DNA of 64,000 nucleotides, taken from assembly GCF_013466425.1 (NCBI RefSeq), contig NZ_CP059165.1, positions 3,968,001-4,032,000 on the forward strand, given 5' to 3'. Both the position numbers and the translations under genes were made by a program. Positions 8,588 through 17,169 of the stretch are shown here, piece by piece. The notes below the pieces were generated by a model that was given only the letters and a program-made list of their open reading frames with translations, did not search any database and was not told the origin of the DNA. Every line of letters starts with the position of its first letter. The stretch's first letter is position 1. This DNA is from Mycobacterium vicinigordonae (GTDB taxonomy: Bacteria; Actinomycetota; Actinomycetes; Mycobacteriales; Mycobacteriaceae).

Positions 8588-8719
8588 TCAGGCTCTGCAG
8601 GCGCTGGTGCGCACCACCGACGATGGCGGCGCGGTCGGGCCCACTGCCAACAGCAGTTCGAGCACGTCGACGTTGTAGTCGCGCAGTTCCGGCCGGAGGG
8701 TGCTATCCACGCGCATCAT
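8588..8719 (-). CDS. Short coupled open frame, 43 codons, unknown
   Basis: The ATG at 8719 overlaps the stop of the upstream SDR gene as ATGA, and the frame ends 12 bp before the SnoaL-like start, so it fills the gap between two operon genes exactly. The product begins MMRVDSTLRPELRDYNVDVL, has a short hydrophobic stretch and no motif I recognise. The coupling and position argue for translation; the small size and lack of family argue that it may be the remnant of a longer gene deleted between SDR and SnoaL. Confidence 0.35.
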   Translation of the reverse strand: MMRVDSTLRPELRDYNVDVLELLLAVGPTAPPSSVVRTSACRA

Positions 8720-9519
8720 GTCTTCTGGGTCAGGCCGGCGTCGACGACGATCTTGCCGCCGGTGATGTAGCGGCCCTGGTCGGATGCCAAGAACACCACC
8801 GCGTTGGCGATGTCGACCGGCTGCACCCACGGCACCGGCAACAGATTTCGCGCTTTGAGCACTTCGGCCGCGTCGGCCTCGGTGGGGTTTTCCAGATCCG
8901 GGCGCAAGCGCCGAAACGTCTTCTCGTTGAGCACCATCGGAGTGGCTACCGCGCCGGGGTGCACGGTGTTGACCCGAATGTTGCGCGGCCCCAGCTCGTT
9001 GGCCAGTGCGCGCGCCAAGCCCACCACAGCGTGCTTGCTCGCGGTGTAGTGAGCCGAGTTTGCGGTACCGCGAAGCCCGTTAGTGGAACTGATGATGACC
9101 ACCGAGCCTCCGTCCGGGCCGATGCGCGGCACCGCGGCCCGGACCGTGTGCCACACCCCGGTGAGGTTGATGTCTATGGTGCGCTGCCAGACCTGCGGGT
9201 CCAACTCCCAGGACGGCGCACCAGCGGTATGGATACCCGCATTGGCGATTACCACGTCCAGGCGTCCCAGCTCGGTGACACCGGCGTCGACGGCGTCGGT
9301 CAGGGCGCGCAGGTCCGAGACATCGGCAAGGCCTGTTGCACAGCGGCAGCCCCGTCTTTCGACTTCTACTGCGGTGGAGCGCAGTTCGTCGCGCGCGGCC
9401 GGGAAGTCTAGAGCGACCACGTCGGCGCCCTCGTCGGCAAACCGCTGGCAGTGCACCCGCCCGGTACCGCCCGACGCCCCGGTGACGAGGACGACTTTGT
9501 CACGCAGGCCGGTGTTCAT
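8716..9519 (-). CDS. Short-chain dehydrogenase/reductase, mycofactocin-coupled-like
   Basis: 267 residues of classical SDR build: TGASGGTGR cofactor motif near residues 13-21, NAG near 90, catalytic Ser in IISSTNG, YTASK active site, and HPGAVATPM. The phrase GRVHCQRFADEGADVVALD after the cofactor loop follows the pattern of SDRs whose NAD is non-exchangeable and which pass electrons to mycofactocin; this sub-family call is an inference. Probably interconverts an alcohol and ketone in the pathway. The ATG overlaps the BVMO stop as ATGA, and an ATGA also links it to the small downstream frame. Confidence 0.85.
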   Translation of the reverse strand: MNTGLRDKVVLVTGASGGTGRVHCQRFADEGADVVALDFPAARDELRSTAVEVERRGCRCATGLADVSDLRALTDAVDAGVTELGRLDVVIANAGIHTAGAPSWELDPQVWQRTIDINLTGVWHTVRAAVPRIGPDGGSVVIISSTNGLRGTANSAHYTASKHAVVGLARALANELGPRNIRVNTVHPGAVATPMVLNEKTFRRLRPDLENPTEADAAEVLKARNLLPVPWVQPVDIANAVVFLASDQGRYITGGKIVVDAGLTQKT

Positions 9520-11123
9520 GACTGCTTGACCAGCTCAAAACCCTTGTAGCCGGCGTCGGCCACCTCGGCGCAGATCTCGTTGTAAGTGGCGAATCCCCCG
9601 ACAAACAACATAAAGCCCCGGGGCTTTCCGGGGACGTTGGCGCCCATGTACCAGGAGTTGGCCTTGGTGAACAGCGTGGCTTCGGCCAGCCGGGTGCATT
9701 CGGCGCCCCAGGCGTCTACGTCGTCCTTGATGGCTTCGATGGCGACGTAGCCGTGGCTGTCGAGATAGTCGATGGTCTGCGCGATCCAATTCACCTGCGC
9801 CTCGGCGTGTAACACCATGTTCGCCAGCACGGCCGGCGCTCCGGGACCTGAGATCACGAAGAGGTTGGGGAACCCGTCGACGCCCAAGCCGAGGTAAGTG
9901 CGCGGTCCGTGCGCCCAACTGTCGCGCAGGGTCACGCCACCGCGTCCCACAATGTCGATCTTGGCCAGTGCACCGGTAAGCGCGTCGAAACCCGTTGCGA
10001 ACACGATCATGTCGAGGTCGTAGTGCGATGCGGTGGTGTTGATTCCGGTTGCGTCGATCGACTCGATCGGCGTTTCGCGCACACTCACCAGCGTCACATT
10101 GGGCTTATTGAAAGTCTGGAAGTAGTTGCTGTCGGTGCAGATTCGTTTGGTGCCGATCGGATGGTCGTTGGGAATCAGCAGGTCGGCGACCGCGGGGTCG
10201 TCGATGACTGCCCGCACCTTCTCCTCGTAGAATCGACGCGCCTCCTCGTTGGCCGCCAGGTCGGTCATCTGGTCGGGGAAGGTCTTCGAGTACAGCACTC
10301 CGCCCAACTGCCAGCGCCTTTCGAATGCGGCGCGGCGCTCGTCGGCGCTGAACTCCATGGTGGGCCGGTCAGCGGTGATGTGCGGTGACCCGCCGCCACT
10401 GCGCCAGGACAGTCGGCGCCGCTCTCCGTACCCGGCCTTGATATCGGCCAGTTCCTCCGGTGTCAGCGGCTTGTTGCCGGCCGGCACACTGAAATTGGGG
10501 GTGCGCTGGAAGACGTAGAGTTGTGCGGCCTGTTCGCCGATGATCGGAATCGATTGGATGCCCGAGGATCCGGTGCCGATCACCGCGACCCGCTTTGCTG
10601 TGAAGTCGACGGGTTCCCGCGGCCAGTGAGCGGTGTGGTATACCTCGCCGGCGAAGGTGTCCAGGCCGGGGAAGTCGGGGATCATCGCGTCGGAAAGCGG
10701 GCCGGTCGCCATCAGACAGAACCGCGCTGTGTAGACCTTGCCGGTGTCGGTGCTCACCGTCCAGCGCAACGCCGCCTCGTCGAAAACCGCCGAGACGGCG
10801 CGGGTGTTGAACACAATGTCGCGGCGCAGGTCGAGCCTGTCGGCGACCCAGTTCAGGTAGCGCAGGATCTCGGCCTGGGTGGCGTACTTCTCGGTCCAGT
10901 CCCACTCCTGCTGCAACTCCTCGGAGAACGAGTAGCAGTAGTCGACACTCTCGACGTCGCAGCGGGCGCCAGGATAGCGGTTGTAGTACCACGTGCCGCC
11001 CGGCTCGGGCGCCGCCTCGATCACCCGTACCGTGAGCCCTTGGCCGCGCAGCTTGTGTAGGGCATAAAGACCGGCGAAGCCCGCACCGACGACCAGTACG
11101 TCCAGGGATTGCTCAGCGTTCAC
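9516..11123 (-). CDS. Baeyer-Villiger monooxygenase, FAD/NADPH type I
   Basis: About 535 residues. FAD-binding GAGFAG lies at 13-18, the BVMO fingerprint FAGEVYHTAHWP at 157-168 and the NADPH-binding GTGSSG at 183-188. These three together define type I BVMOs, which insert oxygen next to a ketone to give an ester or lactone. Closest in style to steroid/cyclohexanone monooxygenases. The GTG start at 11123 puts the FAD motif at the usual distance from the N-terminus; a longer frame to 11213 adds a basic, unlikely leader. First gene of the unit BVMO-SDR-small ORF-SnoaL, divergent from the HsaA-like gene. Substrate unknown. Confidence 0.9.
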   Translation of the reverse strand: MNAEQSLDVLVVGAGFAGLYALHKLRGQGLTVRVIEAAPEPGGTWYYNRYPGARCDVESVDYCYSFSEELQQEWDWTEKYATQAEILRYLNWVADRLDLRRDIVFNTRAVSAVFDEAALRWTVSTDTGKVYTARFCLMATGPLSDAMIPDFPGLDTFAGEVYHTAHWPREPVDFTAKRVAVIGTGSSGIQSIPIIGEQAAQLYVFQRTPNFSVPAGNKPLTPEELADIKAGYGERRRLSWRSGGGSPHITADRPTMEFSADERRAAFERRWQLGGVLYSKTFPDQMTDLAANEEARRFYEEKVRAVIDDPAVADLLIPNDHPIGTKRICTDSNYFQTFNKPNVTLVSVRETPIESIDATGINTTASHYDLDMIVFATGFDALTGALAKIDIVGRGGVTLRDSWAHGPRTYLGLGVDGFPNLFVISGPGAPAVLANMVLHAEAQVNWIAQTIDYLDSHGYVAIEAIKDDVDAWGAECTRLAEATLFTKANSWYMGANVPGKPRGFMLFVGGFATYNEICAEVADAGYKGFELVKQS

Positions 11124-11287
11124 AAGGATCCACGGTAGAACCTCGCCGGCGCACAACCCAGACCCGTTCCCGATCAGCGGACGCCGCCGCATTCTCGTTT
11201 TTGGTCCGTTCATCGGGATCTACGGGTGAGTCCGCGCGCATGGTGCGGTAAACCAGACACAGGCCCACATAGATGAAGGACGTCAGG

Positions 11288-12472
11288 ATGAGCGAGCGGG
11301 TTTTGGACCGAGTTGTCGAGATGGCCAGCCAGTTGCGCGAGCAGGCTCCCGAAGCCGAGCGCATCGGCCGGCTCACCGACCAGACGGTCAAGGCGATGAA
11401 GTCGGCCGGGCTGATCCGGCTGCTGCAAACCAAGCAGTATCAGGGGTTCGAGGTGCACCCGCGCGAATTCGCCGAGACGGTGATGGCCACCGCGGCGCTG
11501 GACCCGGCGGCCGGCTGGATCGTCGGCGTGGTCGGTGTGCACCCCTACCAGCTGGCCTACGCGGACCCGAAGGTCGCGGCCGAGATTTGGGCCGACGATG
11601 TCGACACCTGGATGGCGTCGCCGTATGCGCCGCAGGGCGTAGCTAGGCCGGTCGATGGCGGCTACATCTTCAACGGCCGCTGGCAGTTCAGCTCGGGCAC
11701 CGATCACTGCGACTGGATCATTCTGGGCGCCATGCTCGGCGACGAAAAGGGCATCCCGATCATGCCGCCGCAGATGCTGCACATGATCCTGCCACGCAAG
11801 GACTACGAGATCGTCGAAGACTCGTGGAATGTGGTGGGGCTGCGCGGAACCGGGTCCAAGGACGTCATCGTCAAGGACGCATTTGTGCCGACCTACCGGA
11901 CCATGGATGCGACTAAGGTGATGGACGGCAGCGCGCAGCGCGAGGCCGGGATGACCGAGCCGCTGTATCTGATGCCGTGGTCGACGATGTTCCCACTTGG
12001 CATCTCGGCGGCCACCATCGGTATCGCTGAGGGGGCGCTGGCCGCGCACCTGGACTACCAACGCGAACGGGTCGGCGCCACCGGCACCGCGATCAAAGAT
12101 GACCCGTACGTGATGTTCGCGATCGGTGAGGCCGCCGCGGACATTAACGCCGCCCGCCAGGAACTGCTGGCCAACGCCGACCGCATCTACGACATGGTCG
12201 CCGCCGGCCAGCAGGTGTCGTTCGCCGACCGCGCGGCCGGACGGCGCACCCAGGTCCGCGCCGTGTGGCGCGCGGTGTCGGCGGTCGACGAGATCTTCGC
12301 CCGATCGGGTGGCAACGCCTCGCGGATGGACAAGCCGCTGCAACGGTATTGGCGTGACGTGCATGTCGGCCAGATGCACGCTATCCACGTCCCGGGCACG
12401 ATTTACCACGCGTCGGCGCTGAGTTCGCTCGGCGTCGAGCCGCCGATGGGTCCGCTGCGCGCGCTGATCTGA
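11288..12472 (+). CDS. Flavin-dependent hydroxylase, HsaA-like (acyl-CoA dehydrogenase fold)
   Basis: 394 residues, the same length as HsaA, the oxygenase of the two-component 3-HSA hydroxylase of steroid degradation. Shared features include the GVVGVHPYQLA segment, SSGTDHCDWIILG in the flavin region, VGLRGTGSKDVIV and a C-terminal RYWRDVHVGQMHA. It should use reduced flavin and O2 to hydroxylate a phenolic or cyclic substrate. No flavin reductase (HsaB) is present in the window, so one must be supplied elsewhere. The ATG at 11288 has GAAGGA seven bases upstream; the ATG at 11273 has none. Followed after 10 bp by the dioxygenase gene, forming a hydroxylase-dioxygenase-dehydrogenase operon. 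Confidence 0.88.
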   Translation: MSERVLDRVVEMASQLREQAPEAERIGRLTDQTVKAMKSAGLIRLLQTKQYQGFEVHPREFAETVMATAALDPAAGWIVGVVGVHPYQLAYADPKVAAEIWADDVDTWMASPYAPQGVARPVDGGYIFNGRWQFSSGTDHCDWIILGAMLGDEKGIPIMPPQMLHMILPRKDYEIVEDSWNVVGLRGTGSKDVIVKDAFVPTYRTMDATKVMDGSAQREAGMTEPLYLMPWSTMFPLGISAATIGIAEGALAAHLDYQRERVGATGTAIKDDPYVMFAIGEAAADINAARQELLANADRIYDMVAAGQQVSFADRAAGRRTQVRAVWRAVSAVDEIFARSGGNASRMDKPLQRYWRDVHVGQMHAIHVPGTIYHASALSSLGVEPPMGPLRALI

Positions 12473-12482
12473 GGAGCTTGCT

Positions 12483-13391
12483 GTGAGTGATCTGAAAAGC
12501 CTTGGCTACATCACTGTTTCGACAAACGAGATCGAACGCTGGCGGCACTTCGCGTTCGATGTGCTGGGGTTCGCCAAGGGGTCCGGGCCCGATCCCGACG
12601 CGCTGTATCTGCGGATGGACGAACGCGCCGCCCGGATCATCTTCGTGCCCGGCGAGAGCGAACGGGTGCGCACAGTCGGCTGGGAGGTCCGCGACAGCGC
12701 TGCCCTGCAGCGGGTCAAAGCGGCCCTGGACGGCGCCGGTGTCGCGTTCAAAGAACTGTCCCAGCAGGAGGCCGACAGTCGCCGCGTCGAAGAGGTGATT
12801 GCCTTCGAGGACCCGGGCGGCACCACACTTGAGGTGTTCCACGGCGCGGTACTCGACCATAGCCCGGTGATCACGCCGTTCGGCGCGAGATTCGTGACCG
12901 GTGACCAAGGTCTGGGTCATGTCGTCATACCGGCCACCGATCCGGGTGGGCTGTTCGACTTCTACACGAACGTATTGAGGTTCCGATCCCGTGGCGCCTT
13001 CCGGATCCCGGCGCCGCCGGAATTCGGCCCGATCCGGGTGCGCTTCCTCGGCATCAACGCGCGCCATCACAGTCTGGCGATCTGCCCGGCCATGCACCAA
13101 CGCGACCCCGGCGTCGTGCACGTCATGGTGGAGGTCGACACCCTTGACGCGGTCGGGCAGGCGCTGGACCGGGTCAACGCCGAGGGAATCCAGCTGTCAT
13201 CCACCCTGGGCAGGCACACCAACGACAAGATGGTCTCGTTCTATGTTCGCACACCCGGGGACTGGGACATTGAATTCGGCACCGACGGCATGCGGGTTGA
13301 CGAAACCTTTTACACGGCAGAGGAAATCACCGCGGACAGTTACTGGGGTCACCAATGGGTGAGTGATCTGCCAGCGGCCATGCGGCCGTGA
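12483..13391 (+). CDS. Extradiol ring-cleavage dioxygenase, HsaC/BphC-like (VOC fold)
   Basis: 302 residues made of two vicinal-oxygen-chelate halves, the usual BphC/HsaC size. The 2-His-1-carboxylate iron ligands are placed as expected: His146 in GLGHVVIPA, His196 in ARHHSLAI and Glu264 in DWDIEFG; the HHS motif includes the second conserved His. It should cleave a catechol made by the preceding hydroxylase to a meta-fission product, which the 7216 hydrolase could split. GTG start with a GAGGAG ribosome site; the stop overlaps the next gene's GTG as GTGA. Confidence 0.9.
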   Translation: MSDLKSLGYITVSTNEIERWRHFAFDVLGFAKGSGPDPDALYLRMDERAARIIFVPGESERVRTVGWEVRDSAALQRVKAALDGAGVAFKELSQQEADSRRVEEVIAFEDPGGTTLEVFHGAVLDHSPVITPFGARFVTGDQGLGHVVIPATDPGGLFDFYTNVLRFRSRGAFRIPAPPEFGPIRVRFLGINARHHSLAICPAMHQRDPGVVHVMVEVDTLDAVGQALDRVNAEGIQLSSTLGRHTNDKMVSFYVRTPGDWDIEFGTDGMRVDETFYTAEEITADSYWGHQWVSDLPAAMRP

Positions 13392-14839
13392 CCGTCCGAC
13401 CTGTCCCCGTCACATCCGTACCGAGGTGGGACGACGAAGCCGACGTGGTGATCGCCGGCTACGGCATTGCGGGCGCGGCGGCCGCGGTCGAGGCCGCACA
13501 CTGCGGCGCCGAGGTCTTGGTATTGGAACGCACCGGCTCCTGGGGCGGTGCGGCCGCGATGGCGGGCGGCTTCATCTACCTCGGTGGTGGGACAGCACTA
13601 CAAAAAGCTTGCGGCTTCGAAGATTCCGTCGACAACATGGCGGCCTTTCTGAACGTGGCCATGGGCCCGGGTGCCGACGCCGACCGGATCGCGGACTACT
13701 GCGCGGGCAGCGTCGCGCACTTCGATTGGCTGGTGCAGTGCGGCGTTCCGTTCAAGGCCGAGTTCTTCAGCGAGCCGGGATGGGAACCGATGGGTGACCA
13801 CGGCCTGATGTACAGCGGCGGCGAGAACTCTTTCCCGTTCAACACCATCGCCTCCCCGGCCCCGCGCGGTCACGTCCCGCAGATGTCGAACAAGAAGCAG
13901 GGCGAAGCCAGCGCCGGCTACATGCTGATGAAGCCATTGGTGGAGACGGCTCAGGCGGCCAGCGCCCGGGCGCTCTACGACGTACGGGTGCAGGCGCTGG
14001 TGGTGGACGCCGACCGCCGGGCGGTCGGTATCCGCGCACGTCGCTACGGGGCCGAGTTGTTTATTCGAGCTCGCCACGGAATCGTGCTTGCCACAGGCAG
14101 TTTCGCCTACAACGACGCGATGGTGGCCCAGTATGCGCCGCGCATCGCCGGACGGCCGGCCGCTTCGGTGGAGCAGCACGACGGGCAGGCGATCCGGATG
14201 GCGCAGGCGCTGGGCGCCGACCTGGCTCACATGGACGCCACCGAGGTCGCGATATTTATCGACCCGCAGCAACTGGTCCGCGGCATCCTGGTCAATGGCC
14301 GCGGCCAGCGCTATGTCGCCGAGGACACCTACCCCGGGCGGGTCGGGCAACTCACGCTCTATCACCAGGACAACACCGCGTATCTGATCATCGACAGCGA
14401 TGCGCAGGACGAGGCGATGGCGTCCTGGTCGCCGCGGTTGATGATGCGCCCGGCTTCGTGGGTGTGTGAGACGGTGGCCGAGCTGGAGGCGGAGATCGGC
14501 CTGGCGCCAGGATCGCTGCAGGCGACGATAGCCGCGTACAACGACGGCGCCGCACGCGGCGAGGATCCGCTGCTGCACAAGAAGCGGGAATGGCTGCGAC
14601 CAATCGGCTCGCCGGTCGGTGCTATCGACCTGCGCGAGAGCACCGGTGGCTTCACCCTCGGCGGGCTGCGCACCTCGCTCGACGCCGAGGTGCTCGATGT
14701 CGACGGTTCGCCCATTCACGGGCTGTTCGCCGCCGGCCGCTCAGCCGCGGGATTGGCCGCCTGGGGTTATGCCAGCGGCATATCACTGGGTGACGGCAGC
14801 TTCTACGGCCGCCGCGCGGGTCGCTCCGCCGCCCGCTAA
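13388..14839 (+). CDS. FAD-dependent dehydrogenase, KstD/fumarate-reductase family
   Basis: 483 residues with an N-terminal dinucleotide-binding motif GYGIAGAAAAVEAA, the GGAAAMAGGFIYLGGG loop, and the C-terminal LFAAGRSAAGLAAWGY segment that closes the FAD site in this family. Members desaturate ketosteroids (KstD) or reduce enoates (fumarate and urocanate reductases). It differs from classical KstD in length and in the C-terminal motif, so desaturation of a non-steroid ring ketone or acid is equally possible. The GTG start is coupled to the dioxygenase stop. A strong hairpin ends the transcript 50 bp downstream. Confidence 0.82.
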   Translation: MTVRPVPVTSVPRWDDEADVVIAGYGIAGAAAAVEAAHCGAEVLVLERTGSWGGAAAMAGGFIYLGGGTALQKACGFEDSVDNMAAFLNVAMGPGADADRIADYCAGSVAHFDWLVQCGVPFKAEFFSEPGWEPMGDHGLMYSGGENSFPFNTIASPAPRGHVPQMSNKKQGEASAGYMLMKPLVETAQAASARALYDVRVQALVVDADRRAVGIRARRYGAELFIRARHGIVLATGSFAYNDAMVAQYAPRIAGRPAASVEQHDGQAIRMAQALGADLAHMDATEVAIFIDPQQLVRGILVNGRGQRYVAEDTYPGRVGQLTLYHQDNTAYLIIDSDAQDEAMASWSPRLMMRPASWVCETVAELEAEIGLAPGSLQATIAAYNDGAARGEDPLLHKKREWLRPIGSPVGAIDLRESTGGFTLGGLRTSLDAEVLDVDGSPIHGLFAAGRSAAGLAAWGYASGISLGDGSFYGRRAGRSAAR

Positions 14840-14889
14840 GTCGCACCCTTTCGCCCTTTTGCGGCCCCTGCGCGCCCTTGCGTGCCCTT

Positions 14890-14953
14890 GCGCGAGCAGA
14901 CGCAAAAGCACCCGTTTCGGTATGACACCGGGTGCTTTTGCGTCTGCTCGCGC
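14890..14953 (+). terminator. Perfect 25-bp stem-loop terminator
   Basis: Left arm 14890-14914 and right arm 14929-14953 are perfectly complementary with a 14-base loop. The arms contain GCGAGCAGACGCAAAAGCAC. Related GAGCAGACGCAAAA stems recur between mycobacterial genes and act as intrinsic terminators lacking a clear U-tract. It lies between the dehydrogenase stop (14839) and the IclR gene (15019). Confidence 0.8.
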
Positions 14954-14982
14954 GGGATAGGTGACAACCGTCACGCCGTATG

Positions 14983-15004
14983 ATATTCCTATTAGGAATA
15001 TTCC
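14983..15004 (+). promoter_or_regulatory. Candidate IclR operator
   Basis: The sequence ATATTCCT-ATT-AGGAATAT (14983-15001) is a perfect 8-bp inverted repeat with a 3-bp spacer, and GGAATATTCC (14995-15004) overlaps it as a second palindrome. It sits just upstream of the IclR ribosome site (GGAGGA), overlapping a TATGAT -10-like hexamer at 14979-14984, a typical autoregulatory position. A smaller palindrome, GTGAC-AACC-GTCAC, lies at 14961-14974. Confidence 0.55.
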
Positions 15005-15018
15005 AGCCAGGAGGAATC

Positions 15019-15834
15019 ATGCCAGTGACCGCCGATACCCCCAGTGCCGTCATCGACCGCATCTCACTCGTTCTCGATGCATTCGACGGTCCGGGACGGC
15101 TCACACTGGCCCAGATCGTCCGCCGCACCGGCCTGCCCCGTTCGTCGGCGCACCGCATGCTCGAACGTCTGGTGCAGCTGCGGTGGCTGCGCCGCAGCGG
15201 TCGCGACTACGAACTCGGGATGCGACTGGTCGAACTGGGGTCGCTGGCCGTGCACCAGGACCGGCTGGTCCGAGCCGCCAAACCGCAACTGGCCGAATTG
15301 CACCGTGCCACTGGGCTTGTCGTACATCTCGCAGTACTCGACGGGCCCGACGTCGTGTATCTGGAGAAGGTCGGAGACCGCGTGTGCAACGGCCTGCCGA
15401 CACGGGTCGGCGGTCGTCAACCCGCGCACTGTACCGCAGTCGGCAAGGCACTATTGGCCTACCGCGACGAGGACGCCGAAGTGGATCTGCAGACCCGCAA
15501 GACCCGCTACTCGATTTCCAGCAGCTCCCAACTGGCGGTCGAACTGGCCAAGGTGCGGGCACACGGCGTCGCATTCGAGCGAGAGGAATCACTGCTCGGC
15601 TTCGGCTGCGTCGCGGCACCGATCGGCGGTCAAGGCGAAGCAGTGGCAGCAGTGTCGGTGTGCGGCCCAATGAATCGCATGACGTTCGACCAGCGCCTGG
15701 CCGCGCCATTGCGCATGACGGCCATGAATATTTGGCGGAATGTCGACGACGGCGCCCAGCGGGTCGCCCCGACACTGCAACCATTGCGCCCGTTGGCGCC
15801 TCGACGACCGGCAGCTGCCCTGCAATACGCGTGA
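15019..15834 (+). CDS. IclR-family transcriptional regulator
   Basis: About 271 residues. A winged helix-turn-helix occupies roughly residues 15-75 (LTLAQIVRRTGLPRSSAHRM is the recognition region), followed by the IclR effector domain with HLAVLDGPDVVYLEKV and a TAVGKALLAY segment, both diagnostic. IclR proteins bind small aromatic or carboxylic metabolites and usually sit next to the catabolic genes they control. ATG 15019 has GGAGGA five bases upstream. The stop overlaps the next start as GTGA, so the esterase is co-expressed. Probably the local regulator of the flanking ring-degradation genes, acting at the palindrome at 14983-15004. Confidence 0.9.
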   Translation: MPVTADTPSAVIDRISLVLDAFDGPGRLTLAQIVRRTGLPRSSAHRMLERLVQLRWLRRSGRDYELGMRLVELGSLAVHQDRLVRAAKPQLAELHRATGLVVHLAVLDGPDVVYLEKVGDRVCNGLPTRVGGRQPAHCTAVGKALLAYRDEDAEVDLQTRKTRYSISSSSQLAVELAKVRAHGVAFEREESLLGFGCVAAPIGGQGEAVAAVSVCGPMNRMTFDQRLAAPLRMTAMNIWRNVDDGAQRVAPTLQPLRPLAPRRPAAALQYA

Positions 15835-16748
15835 AACTCGACCCGCAGATCGCCGCGCTGCTAGATACGCTGGACGCCGGATTCCCACCGGTGCACACGA
15901 TGACCGGCGCACAGGCCAGGGCCGTGATCCGGTCGCGGTTCGTGCCGCCGGATGAACCCGAACCCGTCTACCAGGTCCGCGACGACGTGGTGCCCGGTCC
16001 CCGCAGTGACATCCCGGTCCGGGTTTACCGGCCGGACGGCGACGATCTGCCGGTGCTGGTGTATGCCCACGGTGGGGGGTTCGTATTCTGCGACTTGGAC
16101 AGTCATGACGCCCTCTGCCGCCATTTCGCCAATCATGTTGGTGCCATTGTTGTTTCGGTGGGTTACCGGTTAGCGCCCGAACACCGATGGCCCGCGGCCG
16201 TCGAGGACGTCTACGCCGTCACGCAGGCGGCAGCACGCGGCGCGTTCGGCGGCGACCCGGGCCGTGTCGCCGTCGGCGGTGACAGCGCAGGTGGGAACCT
16301 GGCCGCCGTGACCGCGTTGATCGCTCGCGACCGCGGCGGCCCGGACCTTGTCGCGCAGTTACTCATCTACCCGGTGATCGCAGCCGCTTTTTACACCGAG
16401 TCGTATCGGCTGTTCGGACGGGGCTACTACAACCCGAAGTCCGCCATGCAGTGGTATTGGGACCAGTACGTGCCGGCACTCCCCGACCGCAACCATCCTT
16501 ACGCGGCGCCGTTGCACGCCGACCTGACCGGATTGCCCCCGGCGATCCTCGTGATCGCCGGACATGACCCGTTGCGGGACGAAGGGCTGGCATACGCCGC
16601 TGGTCTCAAGTCCGCGGGCGTCCAAGTGATGCTACTCCAATTCGATGGTGGCATACATGGTTTCATGAGCATGCCGAACTTGGACATGGCCCAGCAAGCC
16701 CAGAGCCAGGCGTGCGCCGCGCTGGCCGATCTGGTGTCGCGAGCGTGA
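15831..16748 (+). CDS. Alpha/beta hydrolase, HSL-type esterase
   Basis: 305 residues of the hormone-sensitive-lipase (acetyl esterase Aes/LipN-like) family: oxyanion motif HGGGF near residue 81, nucleophile elbow GDSAGG near 151, acid in AGHDPLRDE and catalytic His in GGIHGF. Such enzymes hydrolyse short acyl esters; next to two BVMOs, hydrolysis of a Baeyer-Villiger ester is an attractive role but unproven. The GTG at 15831 is coupled to the IclR stop. The same frame stays open far upstream, but that part lies antiparallel-free over the IclR coding sequence and is not real. Confidence 0.85.
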   Translation: MKLDPQIAALLDTLDAGFPPVHTMTGAQARAVIRSRFVPPDEPEPVYQVRDDVVPGPRSDIPVRVYRPDGDDLPVLVYAHGGGFVFCDLDSHDALCRHFANHVGAIVVSVGYRLAPEHRWPAAVEDVYAVTQAAARGAFGGDPGRVAVGGDSAGGNLAAVTALIARDRGGPDLVAQLLIYPVIAAAFYTESYRLFGRGYYNPKSAMQWYWDQYVPALPDRNHPYAAPLHADLTGLPPAILVIAGHDPLRDEGLAYAAGLKSAGVQVMLLQFDGGIHGFMSMPNLDMAQQAQSQACAALADLVSRA

Positions 16749-16821
16749 CGTGGCCGCGGTATGCGTGTCAGCATTCGGCGCCCCAGTCACATTTCGCGGC
16801 CGTCAAGGCTGAGGTCGGCAG

Positions 16822-17169
16822 ATGACTGACGGCAAGGTGTACGTGATCGACCGGGTGGTGACGCGCCCGGGTTGCGCACGGCGGTTCGTTGACGCCTATC
16901 TGGCCGAGTACGCGCCAGGAGCGCGGCAGCGCGGCATGACGTTGCGCGACGTCTTGGTGAGCCCACCGATCTGGTTCGACGACGACGTCAACACCCTCAC
17001 CATCACCTGGACCCTACCGAGCGTGCAGGCGTGGTGGGAGATGACCTGGCAAGGCAGACCTGATCCCAGGTTGGGCCAATGGTGGTCAGGTATCAGCGAA
17101 TTGGTGGCAGAACGAACCCGGTCGTTCGCCGCGGCCGCCGCCGACGTGGATGACCTGTGTGATGTATAG
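16822..17169 (+). CDS. Conserved small protein, probable dimeric alpha/beta-barrel fold
   Basis: 115 residues, VYVIDRVVTRPGCARRFVDAYLAEYAP at the N-terminus shows the beta-alpha pattern of ABM/EthD-type dimeric ferredoxin-like barrels. Trp-rich centre (WEMTWQGR, GQWWSG). No catalytic motif is recognisable. GAGG lies seven bases before the ATG. The stop overlaps the next gene by 8 bp, and the partner also has a barrel domain, so the two may form a complex or act on the same intermediate. Confidence 0.65.
   Translation: MTDGKVYVIDRVVTRPGCARRFVDAYLAEYAPGARQRGMTLRDVLVSPPIWFDDDVNTLTITWTLPSVQAWWEMTWQGRPDPRLGQWWSGISELVAERTRSFAAAAADVDDLCDV

Noticed and set aside
13598..14719. Long minus-strand frame opposite the FAD dehydrogenase
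   Set aside because: High-GC antisense shadow with no family motif or ribosome site.
14961..15830. N-terminal extension of the esterase at 15831
   Set aside because: It runs across the IclR coding sequence in another frame and has a low-complexity, Arg-rich composition.
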